This document shows positions 52,637-64,000 of a DNA stretch of 64,000 nucleotides, one piece after another. Both the position numbers and the translations under genes were made by a program. Numbering within the stretch: position 1 is the first letter of the stretch; every line of letters begins with the position of its first letter. The notes under the pieces were generated by a model. It did no database searches and had not been told where the DNA came from. It saw only the letters and a program-made list of their open reading frames with translations. Origin of the DNA: Paragonimus westermani (taxonomy: Eukaryota; Platyhelminthes; Trematoda; Plagiorchiida; Troglotrematidae); NCBI GenBank assembly GCA_008508345.1, contig QNGE01000120.1:126968-190967 (forward strand). The letters run 5' to 3'.

Positions 52637-53050
52637 TTTGAACTCATTCATTGCTTTTTCTGGATCGGTTTCTACTTCCTCATCTTCTGATGCCCAGCTG
52701 TTCGAATGCACAGGCGAACAATCCAAGGCCGTACTAACAGTGTTCGCGGTTATTGTCTTCTTCATGTTGGAAAACGGTGACATATTTGAAAGTTCGTTCT
52801 TCGTGTGTAAGAATTTGTTCGTCCACACAGTTGTACGCATATTTAGCGCACTACTGTACATGTTAAGCTTGTGGTCAGAGCATGGGGATTCCCGATTGAA
52901 CGATAACGTGCTGCGTAACCGAGTGATGAAAGAAGACAACGCTTCCTTTGAAGGAAGCAGGTTAAGTGGTGGCGGAAGCACACCTTCTTGGTCGATATAC
53001 ACCATCCATAAGCTGGCTCGAGCAAACTTCCATTCTTCTAAACGGTCACC
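52637..53050 (-). CDS. TRPC/TRP-type cation channel, TRP-box exon
   Basis: This exon has 138 whole codons and phase 0 on both sides. It joins directly to the pore exon, so SFDEIQ continues into GDRLEEWKFARASLW. Residues 6-11 are EWKFAR, the classical TRP-box motif just after S6 in TRPC channels, which couples the gate to the cytoplasmic domain. LPPPLN at 25-30 matches the proline-rich stretch that follows it in TRPC proteins. The rest is less conserved: a Ser/Asn-rich linker, then an acidic patch (EDEEVETD) before the donor. The acceptor AG is at 53052-53051 after a short pyrimidine tract; the donor gtaagg starts at 52636. The upstream intron is 1,914 bases. The splice sites, frame and family motifs agree, so this exon is well supported. 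Confidence 0.9.
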
Positions 53051-54964
53051 CTGCCAAAAGAAGTAAAACTGGTGTTAAAAAGGCATTAGATAAGTAATTA
53101 TTCTTTTGCGAACTCCTGTTTGGAATCTGAGATAATCCGTATGATGTTATTACCAAAGAATTCCTAAAAGATGGATTTCCTGCGAAAATTTTCCAATGAC
53201 CAATAGTAATAGGTAAAATGTGGCATTTCCTTGATTTATGTTGACAAAGATTCTTTCATTACCTGTTTCTGGTTGGAGATTTTGCGTAGTTGATTATTCA
53301 ATCTCATCTATCATTTTAAAGATGTGATTCATAACTGCCAAAAACAATTAGTCCTACTCACACCAGGGGTTCTTCCAAATCACATGCTACCAATGGATAT
53401 GTTACTGGCTGACACATAGTATACCCTTCTTAGCTCACTCTTGCGCTCACATCCTCATGTATTTTCCACGATTTGAGGAAAATGTAGAGAACACCTTAGG
53501 AGGATATGTTATATAATTGATGTTCATTATCTTTCTTGTTGTATGGAATTGTTATAAAATTAAGTGTAAGGACCATTACCTGGTAACTGCCGAAACCCGT
53601 GCATAGTCCAGACGTGTAAACGGTTGAACTGCTTGTTGCGCGACACCGGATAGCGTCAGCAATCTCAGTTTTTCCATCACAGTTAGAGATTTTCTGGCAA
53701 CGGTAGATCGGCTCGAATACAAAGTTGGTTCTGTTGAAGTTTTCTGGCTTTGGCCTATGGGATATGTGACTTTAATTTAAGCTTACCCATCCACGGAAGA
53801 AGCATTCGCTGCCACGACTGTGTTGCAATTGACGGTTTCGCCAGTGATTACTCGTGTATTAACTTTCATCCGTACCGTTTTTTCACAATACGGCCATTAG
53901 GGAAGTTGAATGGTGGAAGCTTCTGCAGCTTTTGCATTGCTCTAGGAGCGTTGTTAGTCAGCAGTCATTGTCGGCAAAGGGGGGAATCATTTAGCCTAAA
54001 TCATCAAACACATCCCCATATAGGTCTCCAAAAGACAAGAATGAGGGGGATTCTTTAAAATTGTTTGGCTGAAATCAGACGGCGCTGAAATACTGCTAAT
54101 GGCTTAGAAAGTTTGTTGACGATATCGTTCTCCATATGAAGACTGCTACCCAGTAGGTAAAGACTACGATTTTGAACTAGTAGAGCGCGCAAAGTTGCCT
54201 GAAGGAGAATTAAGGTTTTTCGTTACAGTGGTCGTTTACCACGTATGTCACTCCCAACACTGGTAATCTGAATAAGGAACGCAATAAACCATTGCGTTTG
54301 AACGGTAAACCACAACACTTGTGAGTAATATTTGGGTTCCAAATTGTCTCGAGAGAGCACACAGTAATTATTACGTTAATTCCATTCGCTGAAATTGCAA
54401 TGTGAGCATATCTGGCGAATTTTGATTATCTGCTGTCTTAGTTTTGCCGATGAGTTATTTGAGATTATTGATTAGTAGTTTGGAATGGCATTACTTTCAG
54501 TGAAAAACACTAGTACTGTAAGATAGTAAAAGTTTTGTAGTTGGCCTTTACAACGGAATCTTAAACAGTACAGACACAACTTTGATGAGCAAAAAATGAA
54601 GGCCATTTACAATTCTATTGCCATTATTGCCTACAACTGATCAAAAACTGCAAGTTAATAGTTGGTTCTCTATTACCTGTGAGTATTTCACAGTTGTAAA
54701 TATGATTTAACTTAAGAATATTTCAAATATAGGAGTTGATTACTAGATAAAAACGCATATCCTCTAACAGTGAATTCTGAAACAAAATGCACTAACGTCT
54801 GGGAGCTCCCATTTGTTTGGAGAAGTGATCACCACCACAATGAATTGAAGAACGTCTAGCTGCTAGACTCGAACTTGGGAATTTGAATAACTCAAACTGA
54901 AGCGACTGCTTTTTCACAGACAAACATTTGAGGGTGTGTTTGAACGTAGAGTCAAACAGCTCAC
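53051..54964 (-). other. Intron between pore exon and TRP-box exon
   Basis: A 1,914-base phase-0 intron with GT (gtgagc) and AG (ttggcag) borders on the minus strand. I see no transposon coding remnant or repeat copy in it. The longest open frames inside it match nothing I know. Confidence 0.8.
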
Positions 54965-55208
54965 CTGAATTTCGTCGAACGACTTGCTCATCATAGCAAT
55001 CAACATGTTGAGCAGAATGATGGTCATACAAGCGTTGTAAATTGCGTACAGAACACTACCTAAATTGTTGATCATAAGCGGACTACTGTCTACTGCTAAT
55101 GATGCGTGGCCGGGATAGAGCTTCGCCAAATCCTCGTCAATGGTGGTAACGTTGTTTGAAGACTGTCCAAATAAGGCCCAATACAGCGTGTAGAACGTGG
55201 CACCCGTA
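54965..55208 (-). CDS. TRPC/TRP-type cation channel, exon encoding pore loop and S6 (partial gene)
   Basis: This exon encodes the pore helix, selectivity region and last membrane helix (S6) of a TRPC-family non-selective, calcium-permeable cation channel of the plasma membrane. It has 81 whole codons plus one leading base. Residues 8-14 read LYWALFG, the counterpart of the LFW pore-helix motif in TRPC channels. Residues 65-73 read LLNMLIAMM, the hallmark S6 sequence, followed by SKSFDEIQ. The loop between them (about residues 15-48) carries an N-V-T glycosylation sequon at 19-21. The acceptor is an AG at 55210-55209 after a T-rich tract, and the donor is gtgagc at 54964. The intron on the 5' side is phase 2; the 3' border is phase 0. 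The 5' partner exon (S5 end) was not found. The family call rests on the pore-S6 motif together with the TRP box in the next exon. The exact subfamily (TRPC1-like or TRP-gamma-like) is not settled. Confidence 0.9.
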
Positions 55209-55839
55209 CTGATATGAACAAACAGAAACAAAATAATGATGTGCAATGTAACACATAAAATGTAGCTCCCCTGTTGAAATTAAGTAGTTTATTGGCTGCA
55301 AAACAACAATCCGTCCGAGATTTTCTTTTTGTCGTCAGAATGCACAACACAAGAGGCGAGGATAAACTCTAGCCCTAGAATGATACCAGATTAGTTCTAT
55401 TGGCTTAGCAAAATGAATGATGAATATCGGTCATTGCGAGATAACTCGTGATAAGTGATAACAGCATACTGTAGTTATACGGATGTGACGAACAACGTGA
55501 CGAGATAAACAGGGCAATGATGTGCTCAGATATGGTTTAGGTTCAAAATGAGGTTGGTGTATTCCCACGAACTGCAATCTGACCAGTGATAGTCATTTCA
55601 TTACTATCAGCATCCACATGATATCAGAAGAATACGGGTAAAGTTCTCAAGTGTGTGAACACTGAGAAGGTTGAGTGACATACACTCGGTTCAGGCCAGT
55701 TGGCCCTTCTTCCTTCGTCTATGGTGTGTTGAGCTCAAAATCCCTGACATTTCTTTGACGGGAATGTCAACTATCGCGAAACAAATTTTTTCCCGTTGCA
55801 CGTTTGAACACTAAAGTGAGAAACGTTTTGTTTTTGTAC

Positions 55840-56780
55840 AAAATATCTCTCTAGCATATTTCCCTGCATCTCATCAGGTACGTACTGCAGTCTACGAGCA
55901 TGTACAGCAAAGATGGATGGGCATTATCATGTCAAACAGGAAAATCAACAACCACACGATTGGCGACATCTGAATCGGATAAGCCTGTCAGAGTGGTCGA
56001 AGCCAAAGTACGCCTGCGCTTAACCATCACCACAAACGGCTTTCTCTACACCAACTGCGGTTGCACCCACACGCCACATATCTCATGTAAACCTGAGAGA
56101 ATAAGGCCAGTAGGTGTGTGAGTGAGGCAAATTCTGGTTAGCCAATTGATTGACTGGCACGAATAAACAGACACAGAGACTGTAGTGACATGAACTAAAC
56201 TGAGAAGAAAGTTATGTTAAATGTAATGCGAGAAGCATTTCAGTGTATGACTGCATGCTGGTACACTGTAAAAAAGGAGAGGATGAAAAACAAAACTCAA
56301 ACTGGAGTTCGAAGAGAACACACAGACCATTCATCATACAATGCGCAAAGAAAGCTGAAGAAAAGGTTATGCAGAAGATCGCAGACACCCAATTTTCCAA
56401 GGACAGAAGCGGATTGGTTGCTATATGATCGTGGCCTTGGCTGAGACAGTCATTATCAGAAATAGAAGGGATATACTCATATGACCACACATACACGAGC
56501 ACACATGTCCACGCATCAGTGCACACAGTTACCAGGATAATCTGGTATTGATGAACAAATGTTTCTGTGCGCAGAGGGGAGAATTCTATTCGTTAATTAC
56601 CACCGCCTCCCGAGTCACATAAGCCTATAATCTCTGCTGCTTAACGCACACGAAAGATTTTATCGATGTTCACCTGCAGTCGGCATGTCAACGAGTGTCG
56701 AGCGGTCGACAGTGCACGTTCTTTGTGACGTGTCACAGTCTGACCTGAGTGAGACTGTGTAGTCCATGATCGTTTCGCTT
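55840..56780 (+). repeat. Unclassified dispersed repeat, copy 2 (with insertions)
   Basis: It shares CTGCAGTCTACGAGC, GTTACCAGGATAATCTGGTA, CAACGAGTGTCGAGCGGTCGA and TTCTTTGTGACGTGTCA with 18.6-18.99 kb. The blocks are farther apart here, so this copy is longer or carries an insertion of roughly 500 bases. Confidence 0.5.
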
Positions 56781-57290
56781 ACCACAATTGAATGTGATCG
56801 TTGACTCGACTGCCTAACTGCTGCTCCGTTCTGGTTATGTCAGTGGTCCGGCGCTCAAACTAGAATTCATAGTTGATGTGGGATTTGACATCACGATGTC
56901 TCCAGAGGTGATATCGAGATTCGGGTGATGGTGGACAGTGTGGATAGCTGTCATGTAAACCTGAGAAGAAGTAGCGAAATGAGCTGTAAAGATACTTTGT
57001 GGAAATCTTCTTGCAACTTCTATGTTTATATTAGTTGTTACCAGAATGTGTTGTTCAATACTAGAGAACAGCTTGGGCCACGTTTTTGCGGAACCTGAAG
57101 GCCAAGAAGATTAAATGTGCGAATTCGACTCTAGTTATGAATCATTAGAATCGGGGTAGTTGTGTTACTGTGCGCTTTATCGTATAAACATATCGAGGAT
57201 TTACCGTAGTCAAACACTTCTTTTCAAACGATGGAATTTGTTGAAAACATGCATTTTACGTAATAATGGTCAGGAGGGTAGAACAAGACA

Positions 57291-57335
57291 TATACTTATA
57301 CATATATATATATTCATATATTCATATATTCATTC
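57291..57335 (+). repeat. AT-rich microsatellite
   Basis: A short TA run followed by three ATATTCAT units. Low complexity. Confidence 0.8.
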
Positions 57336-60300
57336 TAGAACAAGTGTAGTGTTGTTCCAACAGAAATGCGTGCTGGGCTGCTACAATATCCATTTTATTT
57401 GTTGATTAAACCTTATTTTAATCACTCCTTTACAGGGGTAATAAAACCCCCATTACACTCATTCATGTTGGTTAATATTGAATAAGAAGTTAAAACGAAC
57501 GCTAATTACATTTGGTAGGTTTTCCAGCCAGCAACCGTCAAAACTTAGAGTCTCACTTAACTTTTACTATTAGTAAATTCAGTCACAAGTTGTCCATATT
57601 TTTAATACGGCTGAGAGATTTGGAAATCGGCCGTGTTGACCACTGTGACAGTGACCGCCTACTGGAAACAAATGAGATGCCTAATGCAAATTCCAACCAT
57701 TTTTCTACATGAGTAATGATAATTTACTAGGTATTGCGATTCTTGTATCAGGTTGAGAAACCCGATAATTTTTAACCAGCTGAGGTTTGTCTTGAACTAC
57801 TGATGGGTAGTCGGGGATTGAGATGATTTGAATTAGGCGTCGTTCACGCCTGACCAAAGCTTTCCCATTTGAATAGACTTTCCGATTCACGTAAATGTCA
57901 GGACTGCAATCAACTGTAAGTGACGCTTAATTTAAATCAGACAAATCCCCCACTATTCATTAGATAATTGTTGGAGGCAGGCGGGAGTTAATGCGTTGTT
58001 TTAGTTATTATGTGTGATGAAAGTTGAGTTGGCTTGCTTCACATTTGAACGTCCACACCCACAAAACGGAGTCAGTCGATCACTTCCATTAAACCTACAC
58101 GCTTGAAAACTCCACCGTGACCTAGAAATGTGTTGACGGAGGGTTTACGGCTAACAAAGAAAGTAAGCCCGATAAATTCGCACAAACCACGTGACTGTGG
58201 TCCCATAGTACATCGAACAGATACCTAGATTACAATTCTGAAGCTCAACCACAGATCTTGAGTGAGAATATCCGTTGTGTTTGTTAGCGAACAAGCTCAG
58301 TCAATTTACTGTTTACTGCCTTATTAATAGCCACTGGGACCAGCTGCTTGTCACTGGACTGAATATAAATCATGTATGCCCACGTGCTGGTCTGACTAAA
58401 GATATAACTGCGACAGGTCCTGTTATCAGGTTACTGGTGTAGTAGTCAACAAGCTAAATTCCCAAGCAAGGAGTTCGAAGTGCAACTTGTGGTTGGGACG
58501 ATTATATGCTTCACTGATAAACTTTAATAACCAGAAAATTTAATTGTGATGCTTCCTTCCAAAGTGACCCAACGAAAGCTGCAACCAGGTGTGGGTGGTG
58601 CTCAATTTGAAATGAGACGAAGTAGATTTAGTGTAGACCTATTTGTGAATGATTTGATTTTCGGTGGGGCTCGAAGCCGACACAGAACGGCTAGTCCAGT
58701 TTGTGGCAGACGCCTTGTCGGCTAATCTGCAGTCACACTGAGAATTCCGGGGTCTGATATTCCGTCTCGAGTATCCACCAATTCGACTGTGGCATATGGA
58801 GTACTCTAATTGATCCGGTTGCAATTGTCATGCGTTAGAATTTCACGTTAGGATAGCGCGCAGTCAACCACCAAGCAAGGAAACGAGATCTAATCGATAA
58901 CTGTATACGTGTATGATTAGTAATGGTGGAACACTTGGATTGTAACAAAACTTTGGCTACTACATGACCGTGGTGAACATAGATACGCCGGTCCGTTTTG
59001 TATTTAGTAGTCTGTTATTCAGAGCACAATTATAAAGGACGAAACTACATCAGACAGTTGCAAGGATATGCTAGAGATCGCAAAGTTTTCGCTTATTGAA
59101 ATATACAAGAACGTTGTTATAACGACTGACACTCCAGCGACGCGATTGCTAGGATAGTCCAAAAGTCTGGGCTGAAAATTTCTCCTGATTATAGCATGGG
59201 TTTTTGCTCGTTACGGTGAATACCAACACAGCGTGTTGTTACAACGAACAGTAATCAACTTTGAACACTACTGCGTACGCAACAACAAAATATAATAGAA
59301 AAATCGTAACCTAACCAGTCTTTGACTGTATCCCGGTATGATAAATTATCCAGACAAATACCTCACACTTATAGGTATGAATCACTTCCTCGGTGTGAAG
59401 GGGTATAGAGCATTTGCTCATCTTATTCGGTTTGCTATGATAGGCCGAGGAAGAAAAAACGTTTTTATGACTAGACGTGCTGGCGTCCATGCAACAGGTA
59501 ACATAGTACGTTGAGCATGTGATGACAAAGAAGACATTTGAAACGTCAGACGCATTTGGCATACTTATCCACGGTTTTTGAAAAATGATCACTTCGTACG
59601 TTAAGAGTTTGGGTCATTATTTACCGGTTGGTTTGAACGTGTATGTAGAGGAAATCATGGTGGATACGGACCTTGTTCTGCAAGCTAGTGCTGGAACAGA
59701 AAACTCAAACCTTACATTAGCGATGAGGGTTAATCGCTGCTTTGGTGAGTGCTTTTCATGGTGGACGGTTTGGTAATTATACAACGATTAGAATTGAAGC
59801 TGATGTCAACACCACTTTGTCTCTCCATGAATCAATACTAGAATTCAATACGCTGCAAATATCATGACATAAATATAGCTTTCAGCTTTTTTGTCTGTTT
59901 TTAACTGCATAAACTTTGATAGCAGTTGCCCAATAAAGTGTACGATTTTTGTCTTCTCTACTTTGCAGTGCACGGTAGAAAAAACTAGCGATGTCCACTA
60001 CGTCAATATGGACTGATAAGATAAATCGCTATTTGATTTGTGAATTCGACAAGTTTCCTAAGTTGCCGACCATAAACAAATACCCTCTATAACAAAATGT
60101 TTTCAAACCCCCTGGCCTTAGTTATAACCGCGGTGATTTGACCTGGTGATTTGACCGGAAAATTGCAACAATTTATTTGTTGGTTTGCGCCGCATAAGAG
60201 AGAGACGAGCTTATGGAGTGTCCGTCTGACAGGTTGGCTTGTACCGTCGAGTGTGAGAGTACGTCTCACTGGCTATGGTATCTTGCATCATGGTTTATGG

Positions 60301-60651
60301 TATATACTATGGTAAATCACCTGAGTTAAGAAATGAGTAGTTTGGAAGTGATCCCAGTGACAACGGTGCAGCTTTCTGAAATTTGTTACCGAGAAATCAA
60401 ACCCAGTAAAACTGATAACCATGGAAATTGTATTGATAACCCCCAGGTGATGTTGTTCCTTCAGTTTTGATATAAAATTTAGCCTACGCATTAATGACTT
60501 GAGAATGAACGAGAATGTAAGGCAGGTGAAAACTAACTTTTAGTTATGTCTCGGCTTTTAGACATAAAGTCGTTTGCTGAAATTTGCTCACTCTATTCAA
60601 GCTACGTTACAATTATTATAAGGTGAGCTATTTAACTATAAGTTGAATATC

Positions 60652-60830
60652 ACTCACATTTGATCGCAGCCTTTGCATTCAGATAGATTTTCCAGCCAGC
60701 CACTTACGGAAAGAAGTACTAGACTCGAGTTTTGCTCTCATTAGAGCTCGTGATTAGAGCTCCGGCCATTCAATCATGAGGCAATCGTGTTGACCACTGC
60801 GCCATTGACCTCATATTACGCACGACCTAA
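60652..60830 (-). repeat. SINE-B copy, minus orientation
   Basis: On the minus strand this reads AATGGCGCAGTGGTCAACACG, then ATTGCCTCATGATTGAATGG, GAGTCTAGTACTTCTTTCCG, and a tail GGCTGCGATCAAATGTGAGTG. The block order matches the pair near 14 kb. Confidence 0.65.
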
Positions 60831-63800
60831 ATATCGAGTCCGAACGCTCAGCCAATTAACCAGCCAGTTAACCCATATAATTTGTCGTTAACAAAATCAC
60901 ATGACAACACAGAGTCAGTGGGTGTAATTAGAGTTATGAAAGCTGCTCAACCAACCAGGGATCTGAAGAATGAGTGCGTTTATACAGATGATAACTTCCA
61001 GTACATTTTGTTTACACCTCTGTTCACTGTTACCTACAATTACCCTCCTTCTTCCATATAAAGACTTAGTATTGAAGCAACTTCCCATAAGAAATACACA
61101 CTAAGTTAGTTCTGTTAGAGTAGATTAATTCCCTTGACATTGTTCTCCAAGACGGAACAGAATTAATCGCTTCAGTGATAGCAAAATTTATCAACCAATA
61201 ACAACATCTAACCATTCAGCTCAACGTTTGCTGCTTAACTTGTGAGTTCAGCTGAGATGATAGCTGATAACTATTTTCCAGTGCTAATGCAATTAACAAA
61301 CCTTGCTATTTTTAGTAGTTGAAAGCTCTAAAAAGTTGGCCAATGTTATCTGTTGGTGGATTCGTTGAAATACGTGGAATAGGACGTGTCATGTGTCAAT
61401 GGGATGTACATACCGGATTCTGAAGTAGGTGTCTACTTAAAAGTGCTTCACTTTAACCACCGAACCAGTTTCTGGCTCGAGGTAGCAGGTGATACCAAAA
61501 CTAAATCCCACTATCAGAATAAAGCGTTGATCAGTGGTAGTTGCACACCAGACTGCACACTGCTCATACCGTATCCGGTTAGGCATCGAGGTTGCTGGCG
61601 TTGCAAATTTAGAACTTCTGTGTATTAATTGCCAGCGTATCCTCCAACAGATAGCACTTCAAATGTGAAAAAGTCTTTATCTTTGACATTTTCCTTCTAC
61701 GTACAAAAAATCAACCTTGCAGACGTCCACATGCTCGCAATCTGTAGGAAAGTTTAATTTGGTTTTCTAGTCTTCGAAAGAAACTCAGCTGGAATCTCCT
61801 TTCTTTTTAAACTTAATTCTGTTACTCTGCGGCCGGTTGCAATTGGAGTAGTTCGTCGACGACTAACCTGTTTTATGGAATGCTCACTTTTGCCAAGTGG
61901 CTGTCCATGTCAACTTTATTCTGCATTTGGCTCATTTGGCTCGTAACCCTAAAATGCTTTATGAGCAAACAAAAGTGAGAGCTGTAAAATAACTCCTGTC
62001 TGATAGAAAAGAATGTTGTGTTTTTCAGTTGGTTTTGGTTAACTGAACTTTAGGACCAAGTATAAGCGGCCAAAAAGATTAAGTATGATAATTTGCTGCT
62101 CCAAAAAACTGTTCATGGTAGATGTTGAAGTAGATCACGCTTACCACTGTTGAAAATAATTTCCATACTGTCTTACTTGTTCTCGATTTTGGTTACCACC
62201 GTTAGAGATTGACTTGCGAATCCGCTGAAACGATAAGGAATCGATCACACCACTCGGTGAGGGAGTCGCCCTGATGCCCAAATATTTGTTGGCTGTCAAC
62301 CTGGCGCATTTAGACCTCACAGAAAATTCAGGATTCAGTTACTGGTAACTGGCAGTAGTAGCAAATATACCGTTAAGCCAAGCATCACCAGAAACACGTT
62401 TACCGGTCTACACGGGATTGTACAGACAGTGGAATCTATGACGGGTGTGCGTTGAGAACTTGTGCACTTCCGGTTTTTGAAGAGTTGATGCCTAATAAAT
62501 CCCACAGCTCGGGTTCGCTTTCATCTCTTCCCGTGCCTAATAACGTAGCCGGCTGAAGGGACTTCAATCTGCTTCAATGTAGCACTTTATTAGCTAACTA
62601 CTTCTCTGAAGAAACCTTTGTAAAGTTACAAAAGTGTGATTTGCCCTTGTGTAATTCGTCATGTTTGATGTCGGAACTACTGTCGCTTGGCGGAAGTGTC
62701 GTTTAACTGTCGTTTTGTGAAAGTGTGTGTAAAGCAAAGATGCAGTCCATGCCGCTCTATCTCTCGATACTATGGCCATTTTGAAGTAAGGACTTGCTCA
62801 GTGTTGGCTGCTTTAACTGTCGACGTTCACATCAAATTAAATGATCAGATGGACATACTGGATGTTGGTCAGGGTGTATTAAGGAAGAATTTCGATGCAT
62901 AGTTTATCCTTCGAATATTGCAAGACGTCGGTTTGCGGAAACTAAGTTAGCTACTTCTAGTGCATAGAATTAAACCCTGAATCACCATTACATGGGAAAC
63001 CTCGATTGGACGATCAGGTAACCTGGTAGCTGTGAGTGGTAGAAGAGTCGGTCCGTCAGCGCTGCATTTCCAGTGGATACTACCTGTCGTGCTTAAGAGC
63101 AACTATCTAGCCTTGCAGCGTACTACAATTAGTAGCGTATAACGTAAGATTTTTAACTATTCTGTTTAATTTTACTTTACCCAATATCTCTGTTATAGGT
63201 TGTGCTCAGAGAAAATTAATCGGCACTATAAATCAAACCCATGGCTATTTATGTCGAGGGCACTCATGTATGAGTATATGACATATATGGATAAATTAGT
63301 TGAATCAAACATCAATGCGTGACTTCTGGCAGTAACCGAACTGTAGTTCATCAATTCTGGCATTATTCACATGCGTGATACCATACTACTGTTGTCCAGT
63401 CGGACAGCAGTTTGTTAAAGGTATTCAAGTTGAGAACGAAATATCGATACAGGTAATCATTTTTCATGCTGTCTCCGGGCTTCCCTGTCAAAACGTTCCA
63501 AGATGTCTTGACATGAATATATGAATGACGCTGCTTATAAGGAAGGTGCTGCTTTCTATGTTAGCTTAGTTTAATGAGTTGCAAACTTCGTACTACAGAA
63601 TCTTTCGATAGATAGCAAGTTTACATACGGAATGCGTGCGACATGTTCAAGGTTATAAGGTTTTGACAGCGGTACACTGGCTATCATGAACAGATGGTAA
63701 ATAGGTATCACCAACATTGATTCTGCTCAATGGTTTAGAAGGTGTTCGCAGAATGGGTTTGGGAGTGCCTGCCTCACAGATATCTGAACATCTATGTAAC

Positions 63801-64000
63801 AGAAAACTTTCAAATTGCATGAGATTCTGGACTATCTTTGGGTTTATATGCTCCCTCCGCTGGAATCGTGTGGGGTTGTTTGAGTTAAAGAAAGTGTCAG
63901 CAGAACTTAGGTACATCAGCTTTTTTGTCTCAAAATCAGTCACACAGTAAGTAAAATGAGAGTCCGCAGTTTCGGTGGGAATGAGTTGACAATCCGAAGT

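Larger units (their letters stand above)
55209..64000. other. Region 5' of the pore exon: no further channel exons recognised
   Basis: On the minus strand this should be intron and upstream exons of the channel gene. I looked for ankyrin repeats and for S1-S5 sequence and found none that I can support. It holds a diverged dispersed repeat (55.84-56.78 kb), an AT-rich microsatellite (57.29-57.34 kb) and a SINE-B copy (60.65-60.83 kb). Open frames such as 63943-63653 (minus, 96 codons) do not match the family. Confidence 0.5.

Noticed and set aside
58630..58830. Possible LINE reverse-transcriptase scrap (VNDLIFGG ... ERLVQFVADALSANLQ)
   Set aside because: The first part vaguely resembles the YADD motif and the block after it, but the two parts are in different frames, the catalytic residues differ and the flanks do not align.
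59311..59592. Minus-strand hydrophobic frame considered as a missing TRPC S3-S5 exon
   Set aside because: The residues do not follow the TRPC membrane-helix pattern and no acceptor lies at a suitable place.
63653..63943. 96-codon minus-strand frame considered as an N-terminal TRPC exon
   Set aside because: No ankyrin-repeat or TRP N-terminal pattern, and the opposite strand is open over the same stretch.

Overview
This window looks like part of a flatworm nuclear genome, most likely a digenean trematode. The sequence shows no operons and no long intact single-exon genes. It has intron-split coding exons with GT/AG borders, about 60% A+T, decayed LINE and Penelope-like retroelements, and several families of tRNA-derived short repeats. 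The trematode assignment is an inference from the repeat types and the channel gene, not from a database match.

The only cellular gene I can support is on the minus strand. It is the 3' part of a TRPC/TRP-type cation channel gene, in four exons: 55208-54965 (pore loop and S6), 53050-52637 (TRP box and proximal C-terminus), 41837-41750 (short basic helix) and 38090-37495 (charged C-terminal tail with a TGA stop). All three internal joins keep the reading frame, with intron phases 0, 0 and 1 and GT...AG borders. A poly(A) signal lies about 530 bases past the stop. The exons for the N-terminal ankyrin repeats and for S1-S5 were not found between 55.2 and 64 kb. They are probably beyond the window.

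The rest is mostly transposon-derived or without recognisable content. At 240-1620 there is a broken RTE-type LINE that keeps its endonuclease region but shows no reverse transcriptase. At 5178-5318 there is a large hairpin with a CTGATGA core, resembling the hammerhead-ribozyme termini known from Penelope-like elements. Between 12.7 and 16.2 kb lies a nested cluster: a decayed Penelope-like element (+), two facing copies of a short repeat forming a 0.7-kb inverted repeat, and a second Penelope-like fragment (-) that runs into a 566-base assembly gap. A third Penelope-like fragment (+), reading reverse transcriptase, then GIY-YIG, then C-terminus, lies at 32.5-33.45 kb. Two short-repeat families are dispersed: SINE-A near 6.8, 7.0, 36.2 and 52.4 kb, and SINE-B near 13.9, 14.5, 27.0, 47.6 and 60.7 kb. 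One further unclassified repeat occurs near 18.7 and 56.3 kb.

I found no CRISPR array, no rRNA, no convincing tRNA gene and no new multi-gene system. The most interesting items are the channel's unusual pore and tail, the hammerhead-like hairpin, and the paired inverted SINEs.
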